Assembly: GCA_017417465.1 (NCBI GenBank)
Contig: JAFPZD010000208.1
Span: forward strand, 1-43,983
Source: Prevotella sp.
GTDB taxonomy: Bacteria > Bacteroidota > Bacteroidia > Bacteroidales > Bacteroidaceae
DNA: 43,983 nt
Reading direction: 5' to 3'
Part shown: positions 1-6,935 of the stretch, one piece after another
Position numbering within the stretch: the first letter of the stretch is position 1
Layout of the letters: every line of letters begins with the position of its first letter
Translations under genes and position numbers: made by a program
Notes under the pieces: generated by a model
What the model saw: only the letters and a program-made list of their open reading frames with translations
Database searches by the model: none
Told to the model about the DNA's origin: nothing

Positions 1-839
1 GACTGCTTGTCACCATGAACGGGGATACAGGTGGGGTGAATCTGAACGTAAGAGGGATTTGCAAAGTAAGCACCCTTGCGATAGCACTGAACGGCAGCGG
101 TGCAGTTGCAACCCATAGCGTTGGTGCTCAAGAAATAGGTATTACCATAACCACCAGTAGCGATCACGACTGCATTGGCGCTGAAACGCTCCAGCTTACC
201 GGTTACGAGGTTCTTGGCAATGATACCACGAGCGCGGCCATCAACGATGACCACATCCTCCATCTCGTAACGGGTGTAGAGCTTCACCTTCTTGGCCTGC
301 ACCTGTGCGCTCAACGAGCTGTAGGCACCGAGCAGCAGCTGCTGACCCGTCTGACCTTTGGCGTAGAACGTACGGCTGACCTGAGCACCACCGAACGAAC
401 GGTTGGCCAGCATGCCACCGTACTCACGAGCGAAGGGAACGCCCTGAGCTACGCACTGGTCGATAATATTGTTCGAAACCTCGGCCAGACGATAGACGTT
501 GGCCTCACGAGCACGATAGTCACCACCCTTCACGGTGTCGTAGAACAAACGATAGACAGAGTCACCATCGTTCTGATAGCACTTGGCGGCATTGATACCA
601 CCCTGAGCGGCGATAGAGTGAGCGCGACGGGGAGAGTCCTGAATGCACAGGTTGATGACATTAAAGCCCATTTCACCGAGCGATGCAGCTGCAGAAGCAC
701 CTGCCAGGCCAGTTCCAACAACGATGACGTCGAGCTTCAGCTTGTTCTTCGGGTTGACCAGACGCTGATGAGCCTTATATTCCTTCCATTTCTCAGGTAC
801 TGGACCTGCGGGAATCTTTGAATCAATTACTTTTGCCAT
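1..839 (-). CDS. sdhA: Succinate dehydrogenase/fumarate reductase flavoprotein subunit (partial, C-terminus beyond left edge)
   Basis: This is the FAD subunit that oxidises succinate or reduces fumarate at the cytoplasmic face of the inner membrane. Only the N-terminal 279 or so residues are in the window. Visible are the dinucleotide-binding segment [19 protein letters not shown] near residue 40 and the [13 protein letters not shown] segment, which in this family carries the histidine that binds FAD covalently. The ATG at 837-839 is chosen because the N-terminus [13 protein letters not shown] matches Bacteroidetes homologues. The gene lies 36 bases downstream of sdhC and is surely cotranscribed with it. 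The iron-sulfur subunit sdhB would be expected beyond the left edge. In gut Bacteroidales this enzyme usually works as a fumarate reductase (family knowledge, not visible here). Confidence 0.96.
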   Translation of the reverse strand, partial: MAKVIDSKIPAGPVPEKWKEYKAHQRLVNPKNKLKLDVIVVGTGLAGASAAASLGEMGFNVINLCIQDSPRRAHSIAAQGGINAAKCYQNDGDSVYRLFYDTVKGGDYRAREANVYRLAEVSNNIIDQCVAQGVPFAREYGGMLANRSFGGAQVSRTFYAKGQTGQQLLLGAYSSLSAQVQAKKVKLYTRYEMEDVVIVDGRARGIIAKNLVTGKLERFSANAVVIATGGYGNTYFLSTNAMGCNCTAAVQCYRKGAYFANPSYVQIHPTCIPVHGDKQ

Positions 840-875
840 GATAATCTTCAATTTACAATTTTCATTTTTCAATTT

Positions 876-1577
876 TTAAGCGCAGCAGCCACCACAGCAG
901 AGTGAGGGAGCACAACCAAAGGCGAATGCCAGCACAACCACGAGGAAGCAGAGCATGAGCAGGGTGACATAGATCAGACCGATAAGCTTCCAGCGGCAGA
1001 GCCAAGTCTTACCGCTCCAACCGAGGGTCTGCAAAGCTGACCAGAAACCATGGGAGAGATGGAACCAGATGGCCACAAGCCAGATAATGTAGATGACGAC
1101 GAACACTGGGTTCGAGAATGTCACCTTGATCCACTCGAAGCCGTCGGTGGGGCTGATGGCGGGCATGGCACCAATAAGCTCGGCGAACATCATGTTGTAC
1201 CAGAAGTTCCACAGGTGAATGAGCAGGCCGATGAGGATGATAAGCCCCAGCACAAGCATGTTCTTCGATGCCCACTCCACCTTGCCGGCGTTAACCGTCG
1301 TGGCCACCTCGTAGCGGTTGTCGCCACGGGCACGGCGGTTCTGTGCCGTCAGGATGAAGGCATAGACGATGTGAATCACTGCCAGGGCAGCCAAGCCAAG
1401 TGTTGCCACTACGGCATACCAGTTGGCGCCCAGGAATTCGCAAATCATGTTGTAAGCCTCGCCCGAGAACAGCGCGACAATGTTCATGCAACCGTGGAAA
1501 GTCAGGAACAAAATCAGCGCAATGCCCGTTACAGACATTACAACTTTTCTACCAATAGATGATTTTAATAACCACAT
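876..1577 (-). CDS. sdhC: Succinate dehydrogenase/fumarate reductase cytochrome b subunit
   Basis: This 233-residue integral membrane protein anchors the SdhAB catalytic subunits and binds b-type haem for electron exchange with quinone. The translation shows about five hydrophobic helices, starting with KVVMSVTGIALILFLTFHG and ending with LIYVTLLMLCFLVVVLAFAFG. Histidines suitable as haem ligands lie in the helices (HGCMNIVALF, AVIHIVYAF, WFHLSHGFWSALQ). The C-terminus is short and cysteine-rich (CAPSLCCGGCCA). Length and topology fit the Bacteroidetes cytochrome b558 type. It is the first gene of the operon, with sdhA following at 36 bases, and a good promoter lies about 120 bases upstream. 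Confidence 0.95.
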   Translation of the reverse strand: MWLLKSSIGRKVVMSVTGIALILFLTFHGCMNIVALFSGEAYNMICEFLGANWYAVVATLGLAALAVIHIVYAFILTAQNRRARGDNRYEVATTVNAGKVEWASKNMLVLGLIILIGLLIHLWNFWYNMMFAELIGAMPAISPTDGFEWIKVTFSNPVFVVIYIIWLVAIWFHLSHGFWSALQTLGWSGKTWLCRWKLIGLIYVTLLMLCFLVVVLAFAFGCAPSLCCGGCCA

Positions 1578-1695
1578 AAATGAATGAAATTAAGTTAATT
1601 AACTGTTATTGTGAATTTATAGCTTCCAAGGTTTACTACCCTCACGGGCTCGACTGAGGTACTAACAAATAAGTATGGTGTACCTATTGCGGGTA

Positions 1696-1726
1696 CAAAA
1701 TTACTATAAAAATATGAAAAAACAAA
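1696..1726 (-). promoter_or_regulatory. Bacteroidetes-type promoter for sdhCA
   Basis: Read on the minus strand, TTTG (1723-1726), a 19-base spacer and TAATTTTG (1696-1703) match the Bacteroidetes consensus TTTG-N19-TAnnTTTG. The predicted transcript would have a leader of about 110 bases before sdhC. This 205-base gap holds no other feature I recognise. Confidence 0.75.
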
Positions 1727-1782
1727 GCTTTTTTCGAAAAAAATGCATTTAAAATGGAAACAAAGGCTTTTTCCGTTCTTGT

Positions 1783-2331
1783 TCATGATTCCAAATGAGG
1801 CGAGTGGCATATATCCGCAATCTCATGGATTGACGTGACCACATGGATGAATGAGCGCCACGGACGTCGCATCATGCCCTGCTGCTCCAAGTCGTCGAGC
1901 AATGCGATGAGCTTGTCCCAGCAGTTTTTAATATTATAGAGAATGATAGGCTTTCGGTGGTAGCCTAAGGTGACACACGAGCAGACCGTGAACAGCTCGT
2001 CGAGGGTGCCGATGCCGCCGGGCAGGACGATAAAGGCATCGCTCATGTCCATCATCAGCTGCTTGCGGTCGGTGAGGTCCTCGGTGGGGATGTGCACATC
2101 GAGAAACGGTGTCAGCCGCCCCATCTGCTCAATCTTCCGTGGTACCACGCCAATTATCCTTCCGCCGGCCTCCTTACAAGCCCAGCTAACAGCATGCATC
2201 AGGCCTGAATCGTGACCTCCGAATACGATGAAATGGGCATTTTTGGCACACCAGCGCCCCAATTCCTTGGCTCTCTCAATGTGCTCGACGTCGATGTTGT
2301 CGTTGGCCGAGCAGAATACACATATCTTCAT
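1783..2331 (-). CDS. LOG family protein (nucleoside 5'-monophosphate phosphoribohydrolase-like)
   Basis: This 182-residue protein belongs to the TIGR00730/LOG ('lysine decarboxylase-like') family. Characterised members cleave the base from nucleoside monophosphates, releasing cytokinin or free base. The signature PGGIGTLDELF lies at about residues 102-112, and GGHDSGLMHAVSWACKEAGG at about 40-59 corresponds to the nucleotide-binding loop. In most homologues that loop reads GGGxxGLM, so the HDS is a small variation. I use the ATG at 2329-2331; an upstream TTG in the same frame lies inside the -7 promoter box and cannot be the start. It is divergent from the helicase gene, with both promoters in a 75-base gap. 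Physiological substrate unknown. Confidence 0.85.
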   Translation of the reverse strand: MKICVFCSANDNIDVEHIERAKELGRWCAKNAHFIVFGGHDSGLMHAVSWACKEAGGRIIGVVPRKIEQMGRLTPFLDVHIPTEDLTDRKQLMMDMSDAFIVLPGGIGTLDELFTVCSCVTLGYHRKPIILYNIKNCWDKLIALLDDLEQQGMMRRPWRSFIHVVTSIHEIADICHSPHLES

Positions 2332-2337
2332 TGCGTG

Positions 2338-2345
2338 CAAAGGTA
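2338..2345 (-). promoter_or_regulatory. -7 box (TACCTTTG) for the LOG gene
   Basis: TACCTTTG on the minus strand ends 6 bases before the ATG, so the transcript should begin at or next to the start codon (leaderless or nearly so). No clear TTTG is found 19-20 bases upstream. Confidence 0.6.
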
Positions 2346-2389
2346 CAAAAAAAAATCAATACGCGCCCCTAAATCTCAAATTATTTTTG

Positions 2390-2397
2390 TACCTTTG
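2390..2397 (+). promoter_or_regulatory. -7 box (TACCTTTG) for the DEAD-box helicase gene
   Basis: TACCTTTG ends 9 bases before the ATG at 2407. This again implies a leaderless or very short-leader message. It is back-to-back with the LOG promoter. Confidence 0.6.
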
Positions 2398-2406
2398 CAC
2401 CCGTAT

Positions 2407-4263
2407 ATGAAAACATTCGAAGAATTGGGCGTCTGTCAGGATATCCGGCAGGCCATTGAGGAGTTGGGATTTGTGCAGCCCATGCCTGTACAAGAGACGG
2501 TAATACCTTTTCTGGTTGAAGGACAGCGCGACGTCATCGCCCTGGCCCAGACAGGTACAGGTAAAACGGCGGCTTTTGGCATACCTCTCCTCCAGCAGCT
2601 TGACTTGTCGAGCCGCGATACACAGGTGCTTATTCTTAGCCCCACCCGTGAATTGTGCCTGCAGATAACCGACGACCTGCGCGACTTTTCAAAATATATG
2701 GACGGCGTCCATGTTGAAGCCGTCTATGGGGGCGCAGCCATCGAGTCGCAGATTCGAGCGTTGAAGAAAGGTGTGCAAATCATCGTGGCAACCCCTGGCC
2801 GTCTGATTGACCTTAAGAACCGTGGCTATGCTCACCTGGAGCAGGTGGCGAACATCGTGCTCGATGAGGCCGACGAGATGCTGAACATGGGTTTCTCCGA
2901 CAGTATCAATGAAATCTTCGAGTCGCTGCCTTCTAAGCACACCACGCTGATGTTCTCTGCTACGATGAGTCGTGAAGTGGAGCGCATCGCCAAGCAGTAT
3001 CTCCGCGACTACGAGACCATCGTTGTAGGTTCTCGCAACGAGGGCGCTGAAAACGTGAACCACGTCTATTATATGGTGCAGGCGAAGGACAAGTATCTCG
3101 CACTGAAACGTATTGTGGACTACTATCCTAAGATTTTCGCTATCATCTTCTGCCGCACAAAGATTGAGACGCAAGAGATTGCCGACAAGCTTATCAAGGA
3201 TGGCTACAACGCCGAGTCGCTGCACGGCGACCTGTCACAGCAGCAGCGCGACCTCACGATGCAGAAGTTCCGACAGCACTTGACGCAGCTGCTTGTTGCC
3301 ACCGATGTAGCCGCCCGTGGTCTTGATGTCGACGACCTGACGCATGTCATTAACTTCGGTCTGCCCGACGACATCGAAAACTACACGCATCGCTCCGGCC
3401 GCACTGGCCGTGCAGGCAAGAAGGGCACCAGCATCAGCATTGTCCACTCAAAGGAGAAGCACAAGATTCGCAACATCGAGAAGGAAATTGGCAAACAGTT
3501 TACCGAAGCTCCTATACCGAAGCCCGAGGACATCTGCAAGAAGCAACTTTACAAGGTGATGGACGAGATTGTCAAGACCGATGTTGACGATCAGGAGATT
3601 GCCCCGTTTATGCAGGACATCAGCCGCTACTTCGAGTACATCGACAAGGAGGAGATCATCAAAAAGATTGTGTCGATGGAGTTCGGACGCTTCCTGGCCT
3701 ACTACGCCGATGCGCCGGAGATAGAGCCCGTCAAAGAGGAAAAGGGAAAGAGACGGGAGGAGCGCGGACAGACTGACCGGCAGAAACGCATGAACAAGGC
3801 GCAGCCCGGCTACACGCGGCTCTTCATCAATCTCGGCAAGCGCGACGGCTTCTACCCCGGCGAGCTGATGCAGACGCTGAACCGCTATGTGGGTGGTCGT
3901 CAGGAGGTAGGTCATATCGACCTGCTTGACACCATCTCTTATTTCGAGGTGCCGCAGAAAGATGCCGTAAAGGTGATGACGCAACTCACGGGAATCCGTT
4001 ATCATGGGCGTCAGGTACGCTGCAACAGCGAGGACGACAAGGCTGCCCAACCCGCCAAGCGCCCAACCCCTCAAACTGCCAGGCGCCCGGCTCCCAAAAT
4101 GTCCCAAAAGCCCGATTTCACCGATAGCAAACCCCAGCGCAAGAGTCGAAAGAAGGATGACTGGCGCACGCTGATGAACGGAAAACCTTTCGACCTGAGG
4201 GGTGACGAGCCAGACTTCACAGAAGAAGGGTGGGCCCGCCGCAAGCCAAAACGTAAGAAGTAA
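2407..4263 (+). CDS. DEAD-box ATP-dependent RNA helicase with DbpA-type RNA-binding domain
   Basis: This 618-residue DeaD/CsdA-like cytoplasmic RNA helicase probably acts in ribosome assembly or in mRNA unwinding at low temperature. Ordered motifs: Q motif GFVQPMPVQ (21-29), Walker A AQTGTGKT (47-54), PTRELCLQ, TPGRLIDL, DEADEML, SATMS, then the second RecA domain with IIFCRTK, ATDVAARGLDV and HRSGRTGRAGKKG. After it a compact DbpA-like RNA-recognition domain begins at YTRLFINLGKRDGFYPGEL and ends at RYHGRQVRCN, followed by a basic tail ending in KPKRKK. The ATG at 2407 is chosen because it follows the promoter; the reading frame remains open upstream through promoter sequence. It overlaps the transporter gene by one base (TAATG). 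Confidence 0.95.
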   Translation: MKTFEELGVCQDIRQAIEELGFVQPMPVQETVIPFLVEGQRDVIALAQTGTGKTAAFGIPLLQQLDLSSRDTQVLILSPTRELCLQITDDLRDFSKYMDGVHVEAVYGGAAIESQIRALKKGVQIIVATPGRLIDLKNRGYAHLEQVANIVLDEADEMLNMGFSDSINEIFESLPSKHTTLMFSATMSREVERIAKQYLRDYETIVVGSRNEGAENVNHVYYMVQAKDKYLALKRIVDYYPKIFAIIFCRTKIETQEIADKLIKDGYNAESLHGDLSQQQRDLTMQKFRQHLTQLLVATDVAARGLDVDDLTHVINFGLPDDIENYTHRSGRTGRAGKKGTSISIVHSKEKHKIRNIEKEIGKQFTEAPIPKPEDICKKQLYKVMDEIVKTDVDDQEIAPFMQDISRYFEYIDKEEIIKKIVSMEFGRFLAYYADAPEIEPVKEEKGKRREERGQTDRQKRMNKAQPGYTRLFINLGKRDGFYPGELMQTLNRYVGGRQEVGHIDLLDTISYFEVPQKDAVKVMTQLTGIRYHGRQVRCNSEDDKAAQPAKRPTPQTARRPAPKMSQKPDFTDSKPQRKSRKKDDWRTLMNGKPFDLRGDEPDFTEEGWARRKPKRKK

Positions 4264-5213
4264 TGTGGCTGATACTTGCATTTCTGTCGGCTGCGAGCCT
4301 GGGCGTGTATGACGCCCTGAAGAAGAAGGCGCTGAAGGGCAATGCGGTGATTCCCGTGCTGCTCCTGAACACCCTGTTCTCGTCGCTCATTTTCCTGCCG
4401 TTTGTGGTGCTCAGCGCTACCACAGACGTGCTCGACGGCACCCTGCTGCACGTAGCCAGCGGCGGTTGGGCGCAACACAAATACATTGTCGGCAAGGCAC
4501 TCCTCGTGCTGTCGAGCTGGGTGCTTGGCTATTACGGCATGAAGCACCTGCCGTTGACTATCGTCGGCCCCATCAACGCCACGCGTCCCGTCATGGTGCT
4601 CGTGGGCGCTATGCTGCTGTTCGGCGAAAAGCTGAATGCGTGGCAGTGGGCAGGGGTGCTGCTGGCTGTCGTCAGTTTCTTCATGCTCAGTCGCAGCGGG
4701 CGTAAGGAGGGTATCGACTTCCGCCACGACCATTGGATTTACATGATTGTCGGTGCCGCTGTGCTGGGAGCCCTGAGCGGGCTCTACGATAAGTACCTCA
4801 TGGCTCCGCCTGGCGAGGGAGGCCTGGGGCTGGACCGCATGATGGTGCAGTCGTGGTTCACCATCTATCAGTGCGGCATGATGGCCATAATGCTCCTCGT
4901 CTGGTGGCGAAATGAACGGCGTAGGGAATCTTGCTTGTCAAATTCCGCAACCCACGTACCCGTTGCCTTTCATTGGGACTGGGCCATAATAGGCATCAGC
5001 ATTTTCCTGTCATTGGCCGATTTCCTCTACTTCTACGCCCTTTCACTGCCGACGGCCATGATCAGTATCGTCTCGATGGTGCGGCGGGGTAGCGTCGTCG
5101 TCAGTTTCCTCTGCGGCGCCCTGTTCTTCCATGAGAAGAATCTCAAGGCTAAAGCCGCCGACCTCGCCCTGGTGCTCCTCGGACTGGTGTTCCTCTATAT
5201 CGGTAGCCGATAA
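4263..5213 (+). CDS. DMT (EamA-type) membrane transporter
   Basis: This 316-residue inner-membrane protein has about ten hydrophobic helices in two homologous halves of five, the drug/metabolite transporter pattern. It starts MWLILAFLSAASLGVYDALKK and ends ALVLLGLVFLYIGSR. The segment GPINATRPVMVLVGAMLLFGE and its second-half counterpart PTAMISIVSMVRRGSVVVSF are typical EamA repeats. A basic hydrophilic loop (WWRNERRRESCLSN) separates helices 6 and 7 and looks longer than usual. Its start codon overlaps the helicase stop codon (TAATG), so the two are translationally coupled. Substrate cannot be deduced. Confidence 0.85.
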   Translation: MWLILAFLSAASLGVYDALKKKALKGNAVIPVLLLNTLFSSLIFLPFVVLSATTDVLDGTLLHVASGGWAQHKYIVGKALLVLSSWVLGYYGMKHLPLTIVGPINATRPVMVLVGAMLLFGEKLNAWQWAGVLLAVVSFFMLSRSGRKEGIDFRHDHWIYMIVGAAVLGALSGLYDKYLMAPPGEGGLGLDRMMVQSWFTIYQCGMMAIMLLVWWRNERRRESCLSNSATHVPVAFHWDWAIIGISIFLSLADFLYFYALSLPTAMISIVSMVRRGSVVVSFLCGALFFHEKNLKAKAADLALVLLGLVFLYIGSR

Positions 5214-5238
5214 ATTCAACTAAACAAACGTAAGTAAT

Positions 5239-5775
5239 ATGATGAGATTAGCATTCATAACAATGGCTTTGGCCGGACTGCTGGCAGGGTGCAGCACGCA
5301 CAAGGCGCCAACCGTCGGCGATGGCGACCAAACAGAAAAAGGTAACGAAAATATGAAAAAGTCAATGCCAGCAGGGCGCTTGCTGTCAGTAAGCTACAGC
5401 TACCAGGGAATGATGATGGAGCCGCTGCGCAACAAGGAGCTGACGCGCACGGACGGCACGCCCACCATCAAGTTTGTCTTTATGGGCGACGAACGGCAGT
5501 TCGCCGTCAGCGACACGCTCTTCGACGTGGCACGAGCCATCATCGAAGAGGAGGAGATGTTCAAATACGACGGTTACTACTCCTTTAAGTCGGAGTTCCA
5601 AATCCTTGACGGCTACAGCTGGAGTTTCGATGCCACCTTCGAGGGTAACGAAAGAATCAGCTCGGGTGGCAGCAACGTTGAGCCACGCGGCGACGGGCTT
5701 GTCAAGATTAACAAGCTGCTGCAAGACGCCGCCATACAGGCCCTGAAGGACGCCGGCGAGGAAGTGCCCTGGTAA
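5239..5775 (+). CDS. Small lipoprotein sharing a domain with the exported protein at 22309
   Basis: This 178-residue predicted lipoprotein has signal peptide MMRLAFITMALAGLLAGCS with lipobox LAGC, so it should be lipidated and envelope-located. The mature part carries the pattern GRLLSVSYSYQG, then VSDTLFDVARAIIEE, YDGYYSF, ILDGYSWSFDATFE, ISSGG, LVKINKLLQDAA. The same succession appears in the C-terminal half of the exported protein encoded at 22309-23196, so the two look like distant paralogues. I do not recognise the family. It sits 25 bases after the transporter stop and is probably the last gene of the helicase-transporter transcript. No catalytic motif is visible. Confidence 0.75.
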   Translation: MMRLAFITMALAGLLAGCSTHKAPTVGDGDQTEKGNENMKKSMPAGRLLSVSYSYQGMMMEPLRNKELTRTDGTPTIKFVFMGDERQFAVSDTLFDVARAIIEEEEMFKYDGYYSFKSEFQILDGYSWSFDATFEGNERISSGGSNVEPRGDGLVKINKLLQDAAIQALKDAGEEVPW

Positions 5776-5950
5776 CGCTTACAGTCTCAACTTCCGCAAC
5801 TTGTGAAACACTGTGTGCAAAGCCCCAACGGGGCTTGACAGCGGTAGCTATTTATATTCGCGAGATGAATTCTGAATCTCGGGATTCGCGAGTTGTGAAT
5901 GAAAAATGAAGGGTAGAAAAACAAAAACGGATTCGAATTAACAAAAAAAC

Positions 5951-6014
5951 ATCCCGCGCATCCCGCGCATCCGACGCCTAAATTTAGGCGCGGGATGCGC
6001 GGGATGCGCGGGAT
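5951..6014. terminator. 64-bp near-perfect palindrome with A/T flanks, probable bidirectional terminator
   Basis: Two 32-base arms (5951-5982 and 5983-6014) are complementary at all but two adjacent positions, with no loop. Each arm contains GCGCATCC twice. An A-run precedes the palindrome (5942-5949) and a T-run follows (6016-6021). It lies between the convergent lipoprotein and upp genes, where a bidirectional terminator is expected. Such a long internally repeated stem could alternatively be a dispersed palindromic element serving as a terminator. Confidence 0.7.
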
Positions 6015-6079
6015 AATTTTTGGTTAATGCGCAGCAGTTTTAGTTGACTGGAGTTCCGCAAGCTTCCACGTTCTTTTGC

Positions 6080-6190
6080 GTGAGGGCTGGCGCAGGGCCT
6101 GCCCCTACACCGCTCCGCCATCAGTGGTATGTATGTGCGAAGCGCACCGTGGCCGGCGTGCGCATCTGGCATCGGGCCTGCCCCTGCATT
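6080..6190. repeat. Dispersed G/C-rich intergenic repeat (GGGCCTGCCCCTAC family)
   Basis: Two copies of GGGCCTGCCCCT occur here, at about 6097 and 6175, in the gap between the palindrome and upp. The first is preceded by GGCTGGCGCA. The same words recur many times at 32820-33180, and a related GGGCTGGCACAAGGCC occurs at 27888 in the argS leader. The rest of the 5776-6219 gap holds no gene I can support. Confidence 0.6.
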
Positions 6191-6219
6191 CGACAGTTTC
6201 TGAACTTGCGGAACTTGAA

Positions 6220-6876
6220 TTACAGCTTCTCGCCGTAGCACAGGTCGCCGCAGTCGCCGAAACCGGGAACGATGTACTTATGCTCGTTCATGCCCGGGTC
6301 GATGGCTGCGCACCATAGCGTCGTGTCGTCGCTGACGGCCTGACGGAGCACTTCAACGCCCTCCGGCGTGCCGATGACGCAGGCAATGTGGACATGTGCG
6401 GGACGGCCAGTCTTCAGCAGCGCCTCGTAGGCAGCCGCCATCGAACCTCCTGTGGCCAGCATGGGGTCGACGATGATGAGCGTCTTACCCTTTGCCGACG
6501 GTGCCGCCATGTACTCGGTATGGATGCCCACCTCGGTGTGCTCGCGGTTGGTGTACATACGGAAGGCCGACACGAAGCCATTCTCGGCATGGTCGAAGAT
6601 GCGCAGGAAACCCTCGTGGAACGGCAGACCGGCGCGCAACACCGTTGCCAGCAGCACGTCGTTCTTCAGCTGTGGGATGTCGATGGTGCCGAGGGGCGTG
6701 GTCACGGTCTTCGTCTTGTAGGTCAGCGTCTTTGAGATTTCGTAGGCCATCAGCTCGCCGATGCGCTCTATGTTGTTACGGAAGAGCAGGCGGTTGCGTT
6801 GGTAGCTCTTGTCGCGAATCTCGGTCATGTACTGGTTCATCACCGAGTTCTGCTCACTGAAATTGATGACTTTCAT
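6220..6876 (-). CDS. upp: Uracil phosphoribosyltransferase
   Basis: This 218-residue cytoplasmic enzyme converts uracil and PRPP to UMP in pyrimidine salvage. The PRPP loop is seen as IIVDPMLATGGSMAAAYEAL. The C-terminal uracil-binding segment DPGMNEHKYIVPGFGDCGDLCYG is typical of the family, and length is normal. The start MKVINFSEQNSVMNQYMTEIRD matches Bacteroidetes homologues. It lies 59 bases downstream of yfhO on the same strand, with a purine-rich repeat tract between them, so cotranscription is possible but unproven. It is convergent with the plus-strand lipoprotein gene. Confidence 0.96.
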   Translation of the reverse strand: MKVINFSEQNSVMNQYMTEIRDKSYQRNRLLFRNNIERIGELMAYEISKTLTYKTKTVTTPLGTIDIPQLKNDVLLATVLRAGLPFHEGFLRIFDHAENGFVSAFRMYTNREHTEVGIHTEYMAAPSAKGKTLIIVDPMLATGGSMAAAYEALLKTGRPAHVHIACVIGTPEGVEVLRQAVSDDTTLWCAAIDPGMNEHKYIVPGFGDCGDLCYGEKL

Positions 6877-6887
6877 TTTTGGAGGAT

Positions 6888-6933
6888 TTGGGGAGTTGGG
6901 GAGTTGAGGAGTTGAGTAGTTAGGAGTTGAGTA
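6888..6933. repeat. GGAGTTG tandem tract
   Basis: This short tract is built of GGGAGTTG/GGAGTTGAG/TAGGAGTTGAG words in the yfhO-upp gap. The plus strand is purine-rich. Related heptameric tracts occur at 18057-18230, 29428-29500 and 34396-34443. Confidence 0.7.
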
Positions 6934-6935
6934 GA

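Noticed and set aside
15-821. Open frame of 268 codons on the plus strand at the left edge
   Set aside because: Antisense to sdhA, which is clearly recognised.
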